Assembly: GCF_944387275.1 (NCBI RefSeq)
Contig: NZ_CALXEG010000003.1
Location: 50,279-114,278 of the forward strand
DNA length: 64,000 nt
DNA from: an uncultured Pseudoflavonifractor sp.
GTDB taxonomy: Bacteria; Bacillota; Clostridia; Oscillospirales; Oscillospiraceae
Direction of reading: 5' to 3'
Made by a program: the position numbers and the translations under genes. The notes below the pieces were generated by a model. That model had not been told where the DNA came from. It searched no databases and saw only the letters and a program-made list of their open reading frames with translations. Of the stretch, positions 23,928-32,198 are shown in pieces; position 1 is the stretch's first letter; each line of letters opens with the position of its first letter.

Positions 23928-24734
23928 GTGACTGCTCTGAAGCTGACACAGATCCGCAACGCCACCGTCCTGCTGGAGTACGCCGGCGTCCGGTTCCTCC
24001 TGGACCCCATGCTCTCCCCCAGGGGCGCCCTGCCCCCCTGCCACAGCCGGGTCCGTCCCGAGACCCGCAATCCCCTGTGCGACCTGCCCTGCCCGGCAGA
24101 GGCCCTCTTGGACGCGGACGGGGTCATCATCACCCACCTCCATCCGGGGCACTTTGACCAGGCGGCGGCCAGGCTGCTCCCCAGAGACAGTCCGGTCTTT
24201 GCCCAGAACCAGCGGGACCTGGAGATCCTGCAATACTACGGCTTCCGGCAGGTCCGGGTGCTGGGGCGGGACACGGCCTTTTCCGGGGTGACCCTGACCA
24301 GAATCCCCGGGCGCCACGGGAACTGGGAGGCAGATCTCCTGGACCGGCTGGGCAGCGTATCCGGGGTGGTGTTCCGCGCTCCGGACGAGCCCTGCCTCTA
24401 CGCCACGGGGGACACCGTCTGGTGCCCCGGCGTGGAACAGGCGCTCCGTGACTTCCGCCCCCATGTGGTGCTGGCCAATGCCGGGGGCAACATGGGCTGC
24501 CAGCACCGGGTCAACATGGGAAAGGAGGATGTTCTGGCCCTCCACCAGGCCCTCCCCTCGGCCCTCATCGTGGCCACCCACATGGAGGACATGAACCACT
24601 GGACCCTGTCCAGGGCGGAGCTGCGGGCCTTTGCCCGGGAAATGGATTTCCGGCTATACGCGCCTGAAAACGGGGAGAGCCTTCGGATATGCCGGGATCG
24701 GACCGGCCTCCGCGCTGTCGTAGAAGAGGCTTAA
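23928..24734 (+). CDS. metallo-beta-lactamase-fold hydrolase, UlaG-like, with altered metal motif
   Basis: A cytosolic MBL-fold protein of about 265 aa. It resembles the UlaG-like lactonase group (LTQIRNATVLLEYAGVRFLL, then LDPMLSPRGALPP). The metal motif reads HLHPGHFD where HxHxDH is expected: the Asp that binds the second metal is Gly, clearly read as GGG in the DNA. Later ligands are present in PGRHGNW, YATGDT and THMEDMNHW. The start is uncertain: GTG at 23928 is annotated, but CTG at 23937, with AAGGTG 6 nt before it, would give the N-terminus typical of the family (MKLTQIRNATV). Confidence 0.75.
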   Translation: MTALKLTQIRNATVLLEYAGVRFLLDPMLSPRGALPPCHSRVRPETRNPLCDLPCPAEALLDADGVIITHLHPGHFDQAAARLLPRDSPVFAQNQRDLEILQYYGFRQVRVLGRDTAFSGVTLTRIPGRHGNWEADLLDRLGSVSGVVFRAPDEPCLYATGDTVWCPGVEQALRDFRPHVVLANAGGNMGCQHRVNMGKEDVLALHQALPSALIVATHMEDMNHWTLSRAELRAFAREMDFRLYAPENGESLRICRDRTGLRAVVEEA

Positions 24735-24750
24735 GGACATGGGCGCAGCA

Positions 24751-24784
24751 AAAACCGGGACCGTCAAGAGGCGGTCCCGGTTTT
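24751..24784. terminator. bidirectional terminator
   Basis: A 13-bp perfect stem (24751-24763 with 24772-24784) with A4 and T4 ends, between convergent genes. Confidence 0.85.
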
Positions 24785-24806
24785 CGCTCTTCCGCAGGGC
24801 ATGCGT

Positions 24807-25070
24807 CTACGGCTCTATCTTTTCGATTTTGAACACGTTGATCACATCCACATCAGGGCAGCAGAACACCGCCGTGCCCTCCGGCTGCCCCGGTATGGCG
24901 CCCCCATACCGCAGGATGTCGATATAGGGGAATGCCACATGCATGGCCATGGGACACAGCCGTCCCCGCTCCGTGTCAAAATCGAACGTGTCCCCCACGC
25001 GGTGCCCCCGATGGCAGCCGCAGGGGCCTTTGCGGTCGATCAGGGTCAGGCGGATCTTGGGTCTCTCCAC
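24807..25070 (-). CDS. TIGR04076 family protein
   Basis: An 87-aa protein matching the TIGR04076 pattern: an N-terminal KIRLTLIDRKGPCGCHRGHR, VGDTFDF, then CPMAMHVAFPYIDILRYGG and FCCPDVDVINVFKI. Three Cys groups suggest metal or redox chemistry, but no function is established. The GTG start at 25070 follows AAGGAGG by a normal distance. It lies 19 nt after the HxlR gene in one transcript and is therefore likely under the same redox-type control. Confidence 0.8.
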   Translation of the reverse strand: MERPKIRLTLIDRKGPCGCHRGHRVGDTFDFDTERGRLCPMAMHVAFPYIDILRYGGAIPGQPEGTAVFCCPDVDVINVFKIEKIEP

Positions 25071-25089
25071 AGGGCCCCCTCCTTCCGTT

Positions 25090-25437
25090 TCACAGTCTGT
25101 TTCGCTCGCCCCAGTCGCACATCTGGTCCAGGATGGGGATCAGAGACCTTCCCCGCTCCGTCAGGCTGTACTCCACCTTGGGCGGGATCTGGGGATACTC
25201 CTCCCGGTGGACCAGCTGATCCGCCTCCAGCTCCTTCAGGGTGGCGCTGAGGGTCTTGTAGGAGATCCCACCGATATACTTCTTCATCTCGTTGAACCGG
25301 ACCACCCCAAAACACATGAGGGTGTAGAGGATCGTCATCTTATACTTCCCGCTGATCAGCGACAGGGTATAGCTGAAACCCGTATCCGCCAGATTGGCGG
25401 TGGAAATGCAGGCTCTGTACGCTTCTGCCTCTCCCAT
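25090..25437 (-). CDS. HxlR family transcriptional regulator
   Basis: A 115-aa winged-helix regulator of the HxlR/YodB family (GKYKMTILYTLMCFGVVRFN, then GGISYKTLSATLKELEADQL, then VEYSLTERGRSLIPIL). C10 (RACIST) and C62 are candidate redox-sensing cysteines; YodB-type members sense quinones and aldehydes through an N-terminal Cys. It is divergent from a flavoprotein gene and followed by the TIGR04076 gene. Two dyads lie in the divergent region, one just before its own ribosome site. Confidence 0.88.
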   Translation of the reverse strand: MGEAEAYRACISTANLADTGFSYTLSLISGKYKMTILYTLMCFGVVRFNEMKKYIGGISYKTLSATLKELEADQLVHREEYPQIPPKVEYSLTERGRSLIPILDQMCDWGERNRL

Positions 25438-25450
25438 TTGACACTCTCCT

Positions 25451-25528
25451 TTTGGTAAGTACCAAACCTCGATGCAAGTATCGCACTAAAATGTGCGTAC
25501 TTGTTCTTTTGCCAGTTCTTGCTATGAT
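25451..25528. promoter_or_regulatory. divergent control region with two dyads and the flavoprotein promoter
   Basis: Dyad 1 is TTTGGTA-AG-TACCAAA (25451-25466), just upstream of hxlR. Dyad 2 is AAGTA..GCAC-TAAAAT-GTGC..TACTT (25476-25502). Dyad 2 touches the -35 TTGTTC (25501-25506) of a plus-strand promoter whose -10 is TATGAT (25523-25528), 16-bp spacer. Both dyads contain TACT/AGTA or TACC/GGTA cores like known HxlR-family boxes. Confidence 0.6.
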
Positions 25529-25580
25529 TGTAATATCAGGTGAGAAGAAAGTCAATCTCACACAGACAAGGAGGAGCATT

Positions 25581-26126
25581 ATGAGCAAGAACGTGGTTGT
25601 GATCACCGGCAGTCCCCGCAGGAACGGCAACAGCTTTGCCATGACCGACAGCTTTATCAAGGCCGCGAAGGCAAAGGGACACACCGTGACCCGTTTTGAC
25701 GCGGCCATGATGAAGATCGGCGGCTGCCGGGCCTGTGAGACCTGCTTCAGCACCGGGAAGGCCTGCACCTTTGACGACGATTTCAACACCATCGCCCCGG
25801 CCATCCTGGAGGCCGACGCCATCGTCTTCACCATGCCGGTCTACTGGTACTCCATCCCCGCCCAGATCAAGGGGGTCATCGACCGGATCTACTCCCTGGT
25901 GGTGGGCGGCAAGGACATAGCCGGAAAGGAGTGCGCCCTGATCGCCTGCTGCGAGGAGGAGGACCTGTCCGTGCTGGACGGCGTACGGGTCCCCATGGAG
26001 CGCACCGCCGCGCTGAACAAGTGGAAGATGGTGGGCGAGGTGCTGGTGCCCGGCGTCCTCAAGCCCGGCGATATTGAGAAAACCGACGGCTGCCGGAAGG
26101 CCGCCGCCCTGGCCGACAAGATCTGA
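25581..26126 (+). CDS. flavodoxin-fold NAD(P)H-dependent oxidoreductase / iron-sulfur flavoprotein type
   Basis: A cytosolic FMN-binding reductase of 181 aa. The flavin loop is VITGSPRRNGNS (residues 7-18). GGCRACETCF near 47-56 has a CxxC that may hold a cluster or redox disulfide. MPVYWYSIPAQIKGVIDR is the second FMN-contact segment. Typical substrates are quinones, azo or nitro compounds. ATG at 25581 follows AAGGAGG. The divergent HxlR regulator and its dyads suggest induction by electrophiles. Confidence 0.88.
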   Translation: MSKNVVVITGSPRRNGNSFAMTDSFIKAAKAKGHTVTRFDAAMMKIGGCRACETCFSTGKACTFDDDFNTIAPAILEADAIVFTMPVYWYSIPAQIKGVIDRIYSLVVGGKDIAGKECALIACCEEEDLSVLDGVRVPMERTAALNKWKMVGEVLVPGVLKPGDIEKTDGCRKAAALADKI

Positions 26127-26181
26127 TGTCCTCCCGCTCCGCTGCCCGGCGGCCCTCCGATTTTGTCTGCCCGATGCACAT

Positions 26182-26226
26182 CAGAAAGCCCGCCCCGGCG
26201 CGTCTGCGCCGTGGGCGGGCTTTCTG
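26182..26226. terminator. bidirectional terminator
   Basis: A 14-bp perfect stem (26182-26195 with 26213-26226) with an inner GGCGC/GCGCC extension, between the flavoprotein and ATPase genes. Confidence 0.85.
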
Positions 26227-26268
26227 CCCTCCGTCCCCGGATAGCCCCGGGTCTCCGTAACAGGCGGC

Positions 26269-28155
26269 TCACTCGAATTTCCTGTCGTAGAGCAGGGCCG
26301 CGATCAGCACCACAAAGCAGGAGCCGGCATTGTGAACCAGGGCCCCGGTGGTGGGCGTCAGCATTCCCAGGAGGGAGAGAATGATGGCCACAAAGTTGAT
26401 GCACATGGACAGCGTGATGCTCAATTTGATGGTCTTTACCGTGGCGTCGGACAGGCGCTTCAGGTAGGGGATGCGGGAGAGATCGTCGCGCATCAGGGCG
26501 ATATCCGCGGCATCCACGGCGATGTCGCTCCCCATGCCCCCCATTGCCACGCTGACGTCGGCGGTCTTCAGCGCCGGCGCGTCGTTGACCCCGTCGCCGA
26601 TCATGCAGACCCTGCATCCCCCGCGCCGCAGCTCCTGGATGCTCCCCACCTTCTCCTCCGGCAGCAGCTCCGCCCGGACATCGGAAATTCCGGCCTGTTG
26701 GGCAAAATAGGCGGCCGTTGTCCTGTGGTCGCCGGTGAGCAGAACGGTGCGGGTCCCCATCCCGGCCAGGCGGGAGACCATGTCCTTTGCCTCCGGGCGC
26801 AGCACGTCGGAGAGGGCGATCACGCCCAGACAGCGGTCCCCCTCCGCCACCAGGACGGAGGCCTTCCCCTGCACGCGCAGTCTCTCCAGGGTATCCCGGA
26901 CGCCGCCGTCAGGGGACACGCCGCTTTCCGCAAGGAAGGCCTCCTTGCCGCAGAGCAGCGCCCTGCCCTCCACCCGGGCGCTTACCCCCTTGCCTGCCGT
27001 CATCCGGAACCCGTCGGAAGTTGGAAGGTCGAGTCCCTCCTCCCTGGCCCGGGCCACGATGGCCTTGCCCAACGGATGCTCGCTTCTGGACTCCGCCGCG
27101 GCGGCCAGGGTCAGCAGCTCCGCCGCGCTGACCGCGGGGTTAAAGGGCAGGACATCGCTGACCTCCAGCCGGCCATAGGTCAGCGTGCCCGTCTTGTCAA
27201 AGGCGATGGTGTCCACCTTTCCCATTTTCTCCAGGGCCTCGCCGGACTTGATGATCACGCCGTGCTTGGTCGCCTGGCCGATGGCCGCCATAATAGCGGT
27301 GGGCGTGGCCAGCACAAGGGCGCAGGGGCAGAACACCACCAACACGGTGACGGCCGTGATGATGTTCCCCGTCCCCAGGTAGGCGGCCACGGCGATCAGC
27401 AGCGCCACCGGCACCAGCCAGCTGGCGCACCGGTCCGCCAGGCGCTGCATGGGCGCCTGTCTGCTCTCCGCCTCCCGCACCATGCGGATGAGGGTCTGGA
27501 GGGAGCTGTCCTCCCCCACCCTGGTGGCCGTGATGTCAATGGCCCCGAAGCGGTTGATGGTGCCGCAGAACACCCCGTCCCCCACGCCCTTGTCCACAGG
27601 CAGGGATTCCCCCGTCATAATAGACTGGTCCACAGAGGTCTCGCCGCTGACGATCTCTCCGTCCACCGGGATGGTCTCGCCGGGCAGAATACGCAGCAGG
27701 TCCCCCTGCCGGATCTCCTCCGCCGGCACCATCTCCTCCCGCCTGCCGGACAGCCTGCGCCCCTCCACAGGGGCCAGGCTGAGCAGCTGCTTCAGGCCCT
27801 TTTTCGCCCGCTCGGTGGTGGCCTCCTCCAGCAGCGCCCCGATGGCCATGATAAAGGCCACCTCGCCCGCCGCAAACAGGTCCCCGATGGCAATGGCGGC
27901 GAACATGGCGATGCAGATCAGCAGCGCGGAGGAGATCTTGCTGATGCCGGGGTTGTGTATGATCCGCCAGACGGCCAGATACAGCAGCGGGATGCCGCTG
28001 ATGAGCACCGTCACCCAGGCCGGATCAAAGGGCAGGATGCCCGGGTGTCCGCCCGTCTCCCCCATCAGGTGGGGTACCAGGTCGAACAGCAGAAACACGC
28101 CCGCCACAATGGTCATGGGCAGTCCGGCCAGAACATCGCTGACTCTCTTTATCAT
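26269..28155 (-). CDS. P1B-type heavy-metal-transporting ATPase
   Basis: A 628-aa cation pump in the cytoplasmic membrane. TGES is at 181-184, the metal-binding CPC at 276-278 (VFCPCALVLATPTA), the phosphorylated D320 in DKTGTLT, and GDGVNDAP in the hinge. There is no N-terminal HMA domain or Cys-rich extension, so it is a short form. The last helices carry CINFVAIILSLLG and ALVHNAGSCFVVLIAALL, which does not cleanly fit the Cu, Zn/Cd or Co subgroups, so the metal is left open. ATG at 28155 follows GGGAGG. It is divergent from a TetR gene that probably controls it. Confidence 0.9.
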   Translation of the reverse strand: MIKRVSDVLAGLPMTIVAGVFLLFDLVPHLMGETGGHPGILPFDPAWVTVLISGIPLLYLAVWRIIHNPGISKISSALLICIAMFAAIAIGDLFAAGEVAFIMAIGALLEEATTERAKKGLKQLLSLAPVEGRRLSGRREEMVPAEEIRQGDLLRILPGETIPVDGEIVSGETSVDQSIMTGESLPVDKGVGDGVFCGTINRFGAIDITATRVGEDSSLQTLIRMVREAESRQAPMQRLADRCASWLVPVALLIAVAAYLGTGNIITAVTVLVVFCPCALVLATPTAIMAAIGQATKHGVIIKSGEALEKMGKVDTIAFDKTGTLTYGRLEVSDVLPFNPAVSAAELLTLAAAAESRSEHPLGKAIVARAREEGLDLPTSDGFRMTAGKGVSARVEGRALLCGKEAFLAESGVSPDGGVRDTLERLRVQGKASVLVAEGDRCLGVIALSDVLRPEAKDMVSRLAGMGTRTVLLTGDHRTTAAYFAQQAGISDVRAELLPEEKVGSIQELRRGGCRVCMIGDGVNDAPALKTADVSVAMGGMGSDIAVDAADIALMRDDLSRIPYLKRLSDATVKTIKLSITLSMCINFVAIILSLLGMLTPTTGALVHNAGSCFVVLIAALLYDRKFE

Positions 28156-28279
28156 CCTTCTTCCTCCCTCTGCTTGACAGATACAGAGGCTTTCCGTACA
28201 ATCAATTTGATAGCAAACACTCTGTTCGTTTTTATTGTAGGGACATGCCGCGGGAAAGGCAACGGATGATTGGGCCCAC

Positions 28280-28297
28280 ATGTTCTCTACCGAACAT
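28280..28297. promoter_or_regulatory. candidate TetR operator
   Basis: The palindrome ATGTTC-TCTACC-GAACAT lies 30 nt before the TetR start, in the divergent region with the ATPase gene. Confidence 0.55.
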
Positions 28298-28326
28298 TTG
28301 GGCGGATTTGTACGAAGGGAGCTTGT

Positions 28327-28890
28327 ATGGACAGACGGCAGCAAAAAACGAGAGCGGCGATCTTTTCCGCCTTCACCGCCCTGCTGGCGGAGAAGGCCTA
28401 CAGCAAGATCACGGTGCAGGAGATCATCGACGCCGCCAATGTGGGGCGCACCACTTTTTACGCCCATTTCGAAACCAAAGACGACCTGCTCAAGGAGCTG
28501 TGCGGGGAGCTGTTCGGCCACATCGTCAGCAGCGCCATGGACTGCACCCACACCCACGGGCTCTACTCCGACGGCAGCGCGCCGGAGTCCGTGTTCTGCC
28601 ACCTGCTGCAGCACCTGCAGGAGAACGACCGGAACATCATGGGGCTCCTCTCCTGTGAGAGCAGCGAGCTCTTCCTGCGCTATTTCCGGGACAGCCTGAA
28701 TGAGCTGGTGCGGTCCCAGCTGGCCAGCCTGAACCGCGCCCCCAATCCCCGCATCCCCCAGGACTTTCTCATCAACCACATATCCGGCAGCTTTGTGGAG
28801 ATGGTGCTGTGGTGGAGCAGGGGCCGGATGAAGCAGCCTCCGGAGGAGCTGGACCGGTATTTCCGGGCCGTCATCGAGCCGGTTCTGTGA
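28327..28890 (+). CDS. TetR family regulator
   Basis: A 187-aa TetR regulator with N-terminal helix-turn-helix at about 5-50 (RAAIFSAFTALLAEKAYSKI, then VQEIIDAANVGRTTFYAHFE). The remaining part contains several Cys and His residues (C58, C70, H72, H74), compatible with ligand or metal sensing but not proof of it. ATG at 28327 follows GAAGGGAG. It is divergent from the P1B ATPase with a 6-6-6 palindrome between them, so metal-efflux control is the likely role. Confidence 0.85.
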   Translation: MDRRQQKTRAAIFSAFTALLAEKAYSKITVQEIIDAANVGRTTFYAHFETKDDLLKELCGELFGHIVSSAMDCTHTHGLYSDGSAPESVFCHLLQHLQENDRNIMGLLSCESSELFLRYFRDSLNELVRSQLASLNRAPNPRIPQDFLINHISGSFVEMVLWWSRGRMKQPPEELDRYFRAVIEPVL

Positions 28891-28951
28891 CAGCCGGTCC
28901 GGGATTCAGCCGGAAAACAGCGGGCAAACCGCTCGATCGCTCTCTTTTCTG

Positions 28952-28996
28952 TTGACTTGGACTGTCCGTCCGCCGTATAATATCTCTATTCGATAT
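28952..28996 (+). promoter_or_regulatory. padR operon promoter with dyad
   Basis: TTGACT (28952-28957), 18 bp, TATAAT (28976-28981). The dyad ATATC-TCTATTC-GATAT (28980-28996) starts in the -10 and covers the transcription start, a natural site for autorepression by PadR. Confidence 0.7.
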
Positions 28997-29010
28997 ATTT
29001 GGAGGCGTCT

Positions 29011-29562
29011 ATGGAATATCTGGTGCTGGGCCTGCTGATCCTCTCCCCCATGACCGGGTATGAGCTGCAGCAGTTCATCAGGCAGAACCTGGCCCTCATC
29101 TGCTCCCACAGCGCGGGCAGCGTACAGACCGCCCTGGCCAAGCTGGAGCGGGAGGGCCGCATCACCGCCGCCGAGACCACCCAGGGCAGGCGGCGCAAAA
29201 AGACCTTCTCCATCACGGAGGAAGGCCGCGTCGCCTTTTCCGCCTGGGTGGCCCAGCCCATGCAGGCGGATAAAGTGAAAAACATGGAGCTATCCCGGCT
29301 GTTTTTCCTGGGCCTGGCCAGGCCGGAGGAGCGGACCGCCGCCATCCGGGACTACATCCGCCAGATGGAGGAGACGGCCGCCGTGCTGCAGGCCATCCGG
29401 GAGCGGTTCCGGCAGGTCCAGGAGAGCCCCCTGCCCCCCGGACAGGACTGGGACGCCATCTTTCGCTTCCAGGGATACACCATCGAGTACGGCATTGCCG
29501 CCGCCCAGTTTGAGCGGGACTGGTACCGCCGCCTGCTCTGTGAATTGGAGGAACAGCCATGA
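29011..29562 (+). CDS. PadR family transcriptional regulator
   Basis: A 183-aa PadR (Vtr-like) regulator. The N-terminal winged helix reads MEYLVLGLLILSPMTGYELQ, and the wing is TQGRRRKKTFSITEEGRVAF. A long C-terminal coiled-coil dimerisation helix follows (about 90-175). ATG at 29011 is preferred over TTG 28999, since GGAGG (29001-29005) lies 5 nt before it. Its stop overlaps the start of the next gene (ATGA), so regulator and flavodoxin-like gene are translationally coupled. Self-regulation through the dyad at the promoter is likely. Confidence 0.9.
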   Translation: MEYLVLGLLILSPMTGYELQQFIRQNLALICSHSAGSVQTALAKLEREGRITAAETTQGRRRKKTFSITEEGRVAFSAWVAQPMQADKVKNMELSRLFFLGLARPEERTAAIRDYIRQMEETAAVLQAIRERFRQVQESPLPPGQDWDAIFRFQGYTIEYGIAAAQFERDWYRRLLCELEEQP

Positions 29563-30908
29563 ACATTCTCGTTTTGAACGCCAGCCCCAAGGGGAAAAAT
29601 TCCGCCACCGTCCACACCGCCCTCTACCTGCAGGCCCTGCACCCGGAGCACAGCTTCACCTTCCTGCCTGTGGGACAGCGCATCAAGGCCTGTGAAAAGG
29701 ACTTCTCCCCCGTCCGCGCCGCCCTGGAACAGGCCGATCTGGTTCTGTTCTGCTACCCGGTCTACACCTTCATCGCCCCCTACCAGCTCCACCGGCTCAT
29801 CGAGCTCATCAAGGCCGACGGAGTGGACCTGAGCGGCAAATTCGCCAGCCAGATCACCACCTCCAAGCACTTCTACGACGTGACTGCCCACCGGTACGTG
29901 GAGGAGAACTGCTTTGACCTGGGCATGAAGGTGATCCGGGGCCTGTCCGCCGACATGGAGGACCTGCTCAGTGAGCAGGGGCAGAAGGAGGCCCGGGACT
30001 TCTTCGACCAGCTCATCTTCTCCTGTGCACACGGCCTGTTCGTCACCCCGCCGGTCAAAGCCCCGGCACGGGACAAGGCCGTCTATCAGCCCGCCCTGCC
30101 CCAGGCGGCCAAGACCGCCGGCAAGGACGTGGTCATCGTGACCAACTGTGCCCCCGACGACCAGAACCTGGCCAACATGATCGCCGACTTCCGCGCCGCC
30201 CTGCCCTGCGAGAGCCGGGTGGTCAACCTGCGGGACTTCCCCTTCGGCGGCGGGTGCCTGGGCTGCTTCGGCTGCGCCATCACCGGCAAATGCGTCTACA
30301 AGGACGGCTTCGACGAATTCCTGCGCAACACCATCCAGACCGCCGACGGCTTTGTGTACGCCTTCACCATCTCCGACCACTACACCCACTCCAGCTTCAA
30401 GTGCTTTGACGACCGGCAGTTCTGCAACGGCCACCGCACCGTCACCCACGGCACCCCCATCGCCTACCTCATCAGCGGCGACTACCGGTACGAGCCCAAC
30501 CTGCGTATGATCGTGGAGGGCCGGGCCGAGGTGGGGGGCAACTACCTGGCCGGCGTGGCCACCGACGAGGGGGACACCGCCGGGAACATCCGCTCTCTGG
30601 CGGAGAACCTGGCCTTTGCCATGGAGAAGAAGCTGACCCGTCCCGCCAACTTCTACGGCGTGGGCGGCATGAAGATCTTCCGGGACCTGATCTACGTCAT
30701 GCAGGGCCTGATGAAGGCCGACCACAAGTTCTACAAGCAGCACGGCATCTATGACTTCCCCCAGAAGCAGAAAAAGCGCATCCTGCAGATGAAGCTGGTG
30801 GGCGCCCTGATGGCCATCCCGTCGGTGCAGAAGCAGGCCAAGGGCAAGATGACCCAGGCCATGGTGGCGCCCTATCAGAAGGTCATCGACCAGGTGAAGC
30901 GTGGCTGA
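29559..30908 (+). CDS. double flavodoxin-fold oxidoreductase
   Basis: A 449-aa protein built from two flavodoxin-like halves. The first (1 to about 150) has LNASPKGKNSATVH as FMN loop and YPVYTFIAPYQLHRLIELIK as second contact. The second (about 190-380) begins KDVVIVTNCAPDDQN, where the phosphate loop is weakened, and contains GGGCLGCFGCAITGKC with four Cys. The C-terminal 70 residues are basic and amphipathic (NFYGVGGMKIFRDLIYVMQG), perhaps membrane-associating. One half may have lost flavin binding. It is coupled to padR and followed by an HD-domain gene. The substrate is unknown. Confidence 0.8.
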   Translation: MNILVLNASPKGKNSATVHTALYLQALHPEHSFTFLPVGQRIKACEKDFSPVRAALEQADLVLFCYPVYTFIAPYQLHRLIELIKADGVDLSGKFASQITTSKHFYDVTAHRYVEENCFDLGMKVIRGLSADMEDLLSEQGQKEARDFFDQLIFSCAHGLFVTPPVKAPARDKAVYQPALPQAAKTAGKDVVIVTNCAPDDQNLANMIADFRAALPCESRVVNLRDFPFGGGCLGCFGCAITGKCVYKDGFDEFLRNTIQTADGFVYAFTISDHYTHSSFKCFDDRQFCNGHRTVTHGTPIAYLISGDYRYEPNLRMIVEGRAEVGGNYLAGVATDEGDTAGNIRSLAENLAFAMEKKLTRPANFYGVGGMKIFRDLIYVMQGLMKADHKFYKQHGIYDFPQKQKKRILQMKLVGALMAIPSVQKQAKGKMTQAMVAPYQKVIDQVKRG

Positions 30909-30938
30909 CAGTCAGAACGCAAGCAGCAGGAGGTTTTT

Positions 30939-31442
30939 ATGGAAAACAGGGAGCTGATCGATCTGCTGGAACAGCGGATGTTCGACTTTGACCGGGGCGA
31001 CCCCATGCGCATCCAGCACCTGATGAAGGTGCACCGCTTCGCCCAGATGATCGGACGCATGGAGGGTCTGGACGCCCACACCCAGTTTGTCACCGAGTGC
31101 GCCGCCCTGGTCCACGACATCGGCATCCACCCGGCGGAGGAGAAATACGGCGCCTGCACCGGCCCCCTCCAGGAGCAGGAGGGTCCGGCCTACGCCCGGA
31201 CCATGCTGGAGGAGCTGGGCCTTGCGCCGGAGGACATCGACCGGATCTGTTATCTGGTGGGCCACCACCACACCTATACGGATATTGACGGTCCGGACTA
31301 CCAGATCCTGGTGGAGGCGGATTTTCTGGTGAATTTTTACGAGGACGGCCTGAGCCGGCAGGCGGTGAGCCGCGCCCTGGAGCAGATCTTCCGGACCAGG
31401 TCGGGCAAAGCCCTCTGCCGGACCATATACGCCGTGGAGTGA
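30939..31442 (+). CDS. HD-domain phosphohydrolase-like protein
   Basis: A 167-aa single HD domain: H27 in MRIQHLMKVHRFA, the HD pair in ALVHDIGIHP near 58-59, HH in GHHHTYTDI near 109-110, and the final Asp in LVEADFLVNFYEDG. All metal ligands are present, so a phosphohydrolase acting on nucleotides or phosphate esters is expected. It follows the flavodoxin gene by 30 nt on the same strand, with GCAGGAGG before ATG 30939, and is probably part of the padR operon. Confidence 0.85.
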   Translation: MENRELIDLLEQRMFDFDRGDPMRIQHLMKVHRFAQMIGRMEGLDAHTQFVTECAALVHDIGIHPAEEKYGACTGPLQEQEGPAYARTMLEELGLAPEDIDRICYLVGHHHTYTDIDGPDYQILVEADFLVNFYEDGLSRQAVSRALEQIFRTRSGKALCRTIYAVE

Positions 31443-31474
31443 CGCCGTCGCTCCCGCAGGAAAGGTGATTGGAT

Positions 31475-32197
31475 ATGAAGGCGAAACATCCCCTTCGCAA
31501 AAGACTGCTCATTGCCGGCGGCGTGCTGCTGGCCGTGCTGGTGGTGCTGGCAGCCGGGTTTTTCTGGTATGTGTCCGACTACTACCGGGCCGAGGACGTG
31601 GCCCTGGCCGTTCTGGCCCAGGACGACGGCATCGAGACAAGGGACAATCTGACCATCCTCTCCCCCTCGGTCCCCAGTGACACGGCCATCATCTTCTACC
31701 CAGGCGCCAAGGTGGAGGCCGCCGCCTATCTGCCCCTGCTGGACCAGATCCGGCAGACCGGCGTGACCTGCATTCTGGTGGACATGCCCTTCCGCATGGC
31801 CATCTTCGACCCCAACGCCGCTGAGGATGTGATGGCCCGGTTCCCCGACGTGGAGCACTGGTACATGGCCGGGCACTCCATGGGCGGGGCCATGGCCTCC
31901 CAATTTGCCGCCGACCACCCGGACCAGGTGGACGGGCTCATCCTGCTGGGGGCCTACATCTACGGCGACTACCCGCCCGAGGACACCCTCACTGTCTACG
32001 GCTCCCTGAACCAGAGCGTGGAGGACAAGCTGGACTACACGGAGAACGTGGTGGAGATCCAGGGCGGCAACCACGCCCAGTTCGGCAATTACGGCCCCCA
32101 GAAGGGGGACCTGCCCGCCGAGATCTCGGCCCAGGAGCAGCAGGCCCAGACCGTAGCAGCCATTGAGGACTTCATTGCCGCCCGCCAGGCAGCCTGA
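31475..32197 (+). CDS. membrane-anchored alpha/beta hydrolase
   Basis: A 240-aa hydrolase with an N-terminal anchor (LLIAGGVLLAVLVVLAAGFF, about 11-30) and the rest outside or membrane-proximal. IIFYPGAKVEAAAY precedes the nucleophile elbow AGHSMGGAMA, and the C-terminal His is in QGGNHAQFGNYG; the Asp is less clear. It resembles the small family of exported alpha/beta hydrolases of Firmicutes with unknown substrate. ATG 31475 with GGAAAGGTG upstream is chosen over TTG 31469. It is the last gene of the padR operon, 32 nt after the HD gene. Confidence 0.82.
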   Translation: MKAKHPLRKRLLIAGGVLLAVLVVLAAGFFWYVSDYYRAEDVALAVLAQDDGIETRDNLTILSPSVPSDTAIIFYPGAKVEAAAYLPLLDQIRQTGVTCILVDMPFRMAIFDPNAAEDVMARFPDVEHWYMAGHSMGGAMASQFAADHPDQVDGLILLGAYIYGDYPPEDTLTVYGSLNQSVEDKLDYTENVVEIQGGNHAQFGNYGPQKGDLPAEISAQEQQAQTVAAIEDFIAARQAA

Positions 32198-32198
32198 C

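Noticed and set aside
28207..28238. TTGATA...TATTGT as a TetR gene promoter
   Set aside because: The spacer is 20 bp, too long for a confident call.
28156..28779. Upstream extension of the ATPase reading frame to 28779
   Set aside because: It runs antisense through the TetR gene. ATG 28155 with GGGAGG gives the normal family start.
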